Of a stretch of 7,120 bases of DNA, positions 6,819 through 7,120 are shown in pieces. The notes under the pieces are model-generated. The model saw only the letters and a program-made list of their open reading frames with translations, had not been told where the DNA came from and made no database searches. Source of the DNA: Pseudomonadota bacterium. GTDB taxonomy: Bacteria; Pseudomonadota; Gammaproteobacteria; Burkholderiales; Burkholderiaceae_D. Numbering within the stretch: the first letter of the stretch is position 1; each line of letters begins with the position of its first letter. Made by a program: the position numbers and the translations under genes. The stretch spans positions 1 to 7,120 of the forward strand of contig JAEWBA010000050.1 of NCBI GenBank assembly GCA_023391395.1. The letters are read 5' to 3'.

Positions 6819-7120
6819 CTACTTGCTAAGCAGCCGCATCCCGCGTTCCAGGCCATCGATGGTGACGGGGAACATGCGGTTGTTCAGAATCTGGCGGATG
6901 ATCGCGATCGACTGCCGGTATTGCCACAAGCCTTCCGGTTCCGGGTTGAGCCAGATGAAGTGCGGGAAGGTGCTGGCAAAACGCTGCAGCCAGACCGCGC
7001 CGGCTTCTTCGTTGTTGTATTCAACCGAGCCGCCCGGCTGCAGGATTTCATACGGGCTCATGGTGGCGTCGCCGACGAAAATCAGCTTGGTGTCCGGCGT
7101 GTATTTGCGCAGCACGTCCC
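6819..7120 (-). CDS. C-terminal part of a VWA-domain protein, CoxE-like (5' end outside window)
   Basis: The minus-strand frame is open to the right edge and ends at a TAG (6821-6819); 99 complete codons are visible. It reads DVLRKYTPDTKLIFVGDATMSPYEI and onward, ending NNRMFPVTIDGLERGMRLLSK. This wording resembles the C-terminus of the bacterial VWA/CoxE-like proteins often encoded beside MoxR-type AAA ATPases. There the metal-binding VWA domain works with the ATPase in protein maturation or remodelling. FVGDATMSP probably belongs to the last strand and loop of the VWA fold; the DxSxS metal site would lie upstream, outside the window. A GTG at 7115-7113 is an internal Val, because the homologous reading continues before it. 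The gene converges on the receiver gene across the inverted repeat. The family call rests on remembered wording of this tail. Confidence 0.72.
   Translation of the reverse strand, partial: DVLRKYTPDTKLIFVGDATMSPYEILQPGGSVEYNNEEAGAVWLQRFASTFPHFIWLNPEPEGLWQYRQSIAIIRQILNNRMFPVTIDGLERGMRLLSK

Noticed and set aside
1..7120. Search for a defence system, phage, insertion sequence, CRISPR array, tRNA or rRNA
   Set aside because: No transposase, integrase, repeat-spacer array, toxin-antitoxin pair or structural RNA signature was seen; apart from the pseudo-receiver gene and the inverted repeat the content is ordinary core genome.

Overview
The window looks like a piece of the chromosome of a GC-rich betaproteobacterium. 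The ParE, ParC and response-regulator proteins read like those of Burkholderiales, perhaps an Oxalobacteraceae relative (Herbaspirillum/Janthinobacterium type). This is a judgement from protein style, not from a search. Nearly all of the DNA is coding, and no stretch without a gene exceeds about 225 bases.

Layout. Positions 5584 down to 1 (minus strand) hold a very tight four-gene run: parE (topoisomerase IV subunit B), an exported lytic transglycosylase with an SLT domain, parC (topoisomerase IV subunit A), and a GNAT N-acetyltransferase that leaves the window at its left edge. The junctions are a 4-base gap, a 4-base ATGA overlap and a directly abutting TAGATG, so the genes are almost certainly co-transcribed and probably translationally coupled. 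The A+T-rich stretch 5585-5807 separates parE from a divergent plus-strand gene at 5808-6638. It carries candidate promoters for both directions and a GC hairpin in the parE leader.

The divergent gene encodes a 276-residue response-regulator-like protein. Its C-terminal receiver domain has Asn where the phosphorylated Asp should be, and it has no DNA-binding output domain. After it comes a 180-base spacer between convergent genes, which holds a long imperfect inverted repeat (6683-6765) of the dispersed REP/MITE-like kind. The right edge (6819-7120, minus strand) is the C-terminal part of a VWA/CoxE-type protein whose start lies outside the window.

How the genes work together. ParE and ParC form the C2E2 topoisomerase IV that decatenates daughter chromosomes at division. 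The transglycosylase between them cuts peptidoglycan and is plausibly co-expressed for growth or septation. No defence system, CRISPR array, integrase, transposase, tRNA or rRNA is visible. The points most worth a second look are the phosphorylation-dead receiver protein, the transglycosylase inside the par operon, a Gln at the ParC quinolone-anchor Ser position, and the dispersed inverted repeat.
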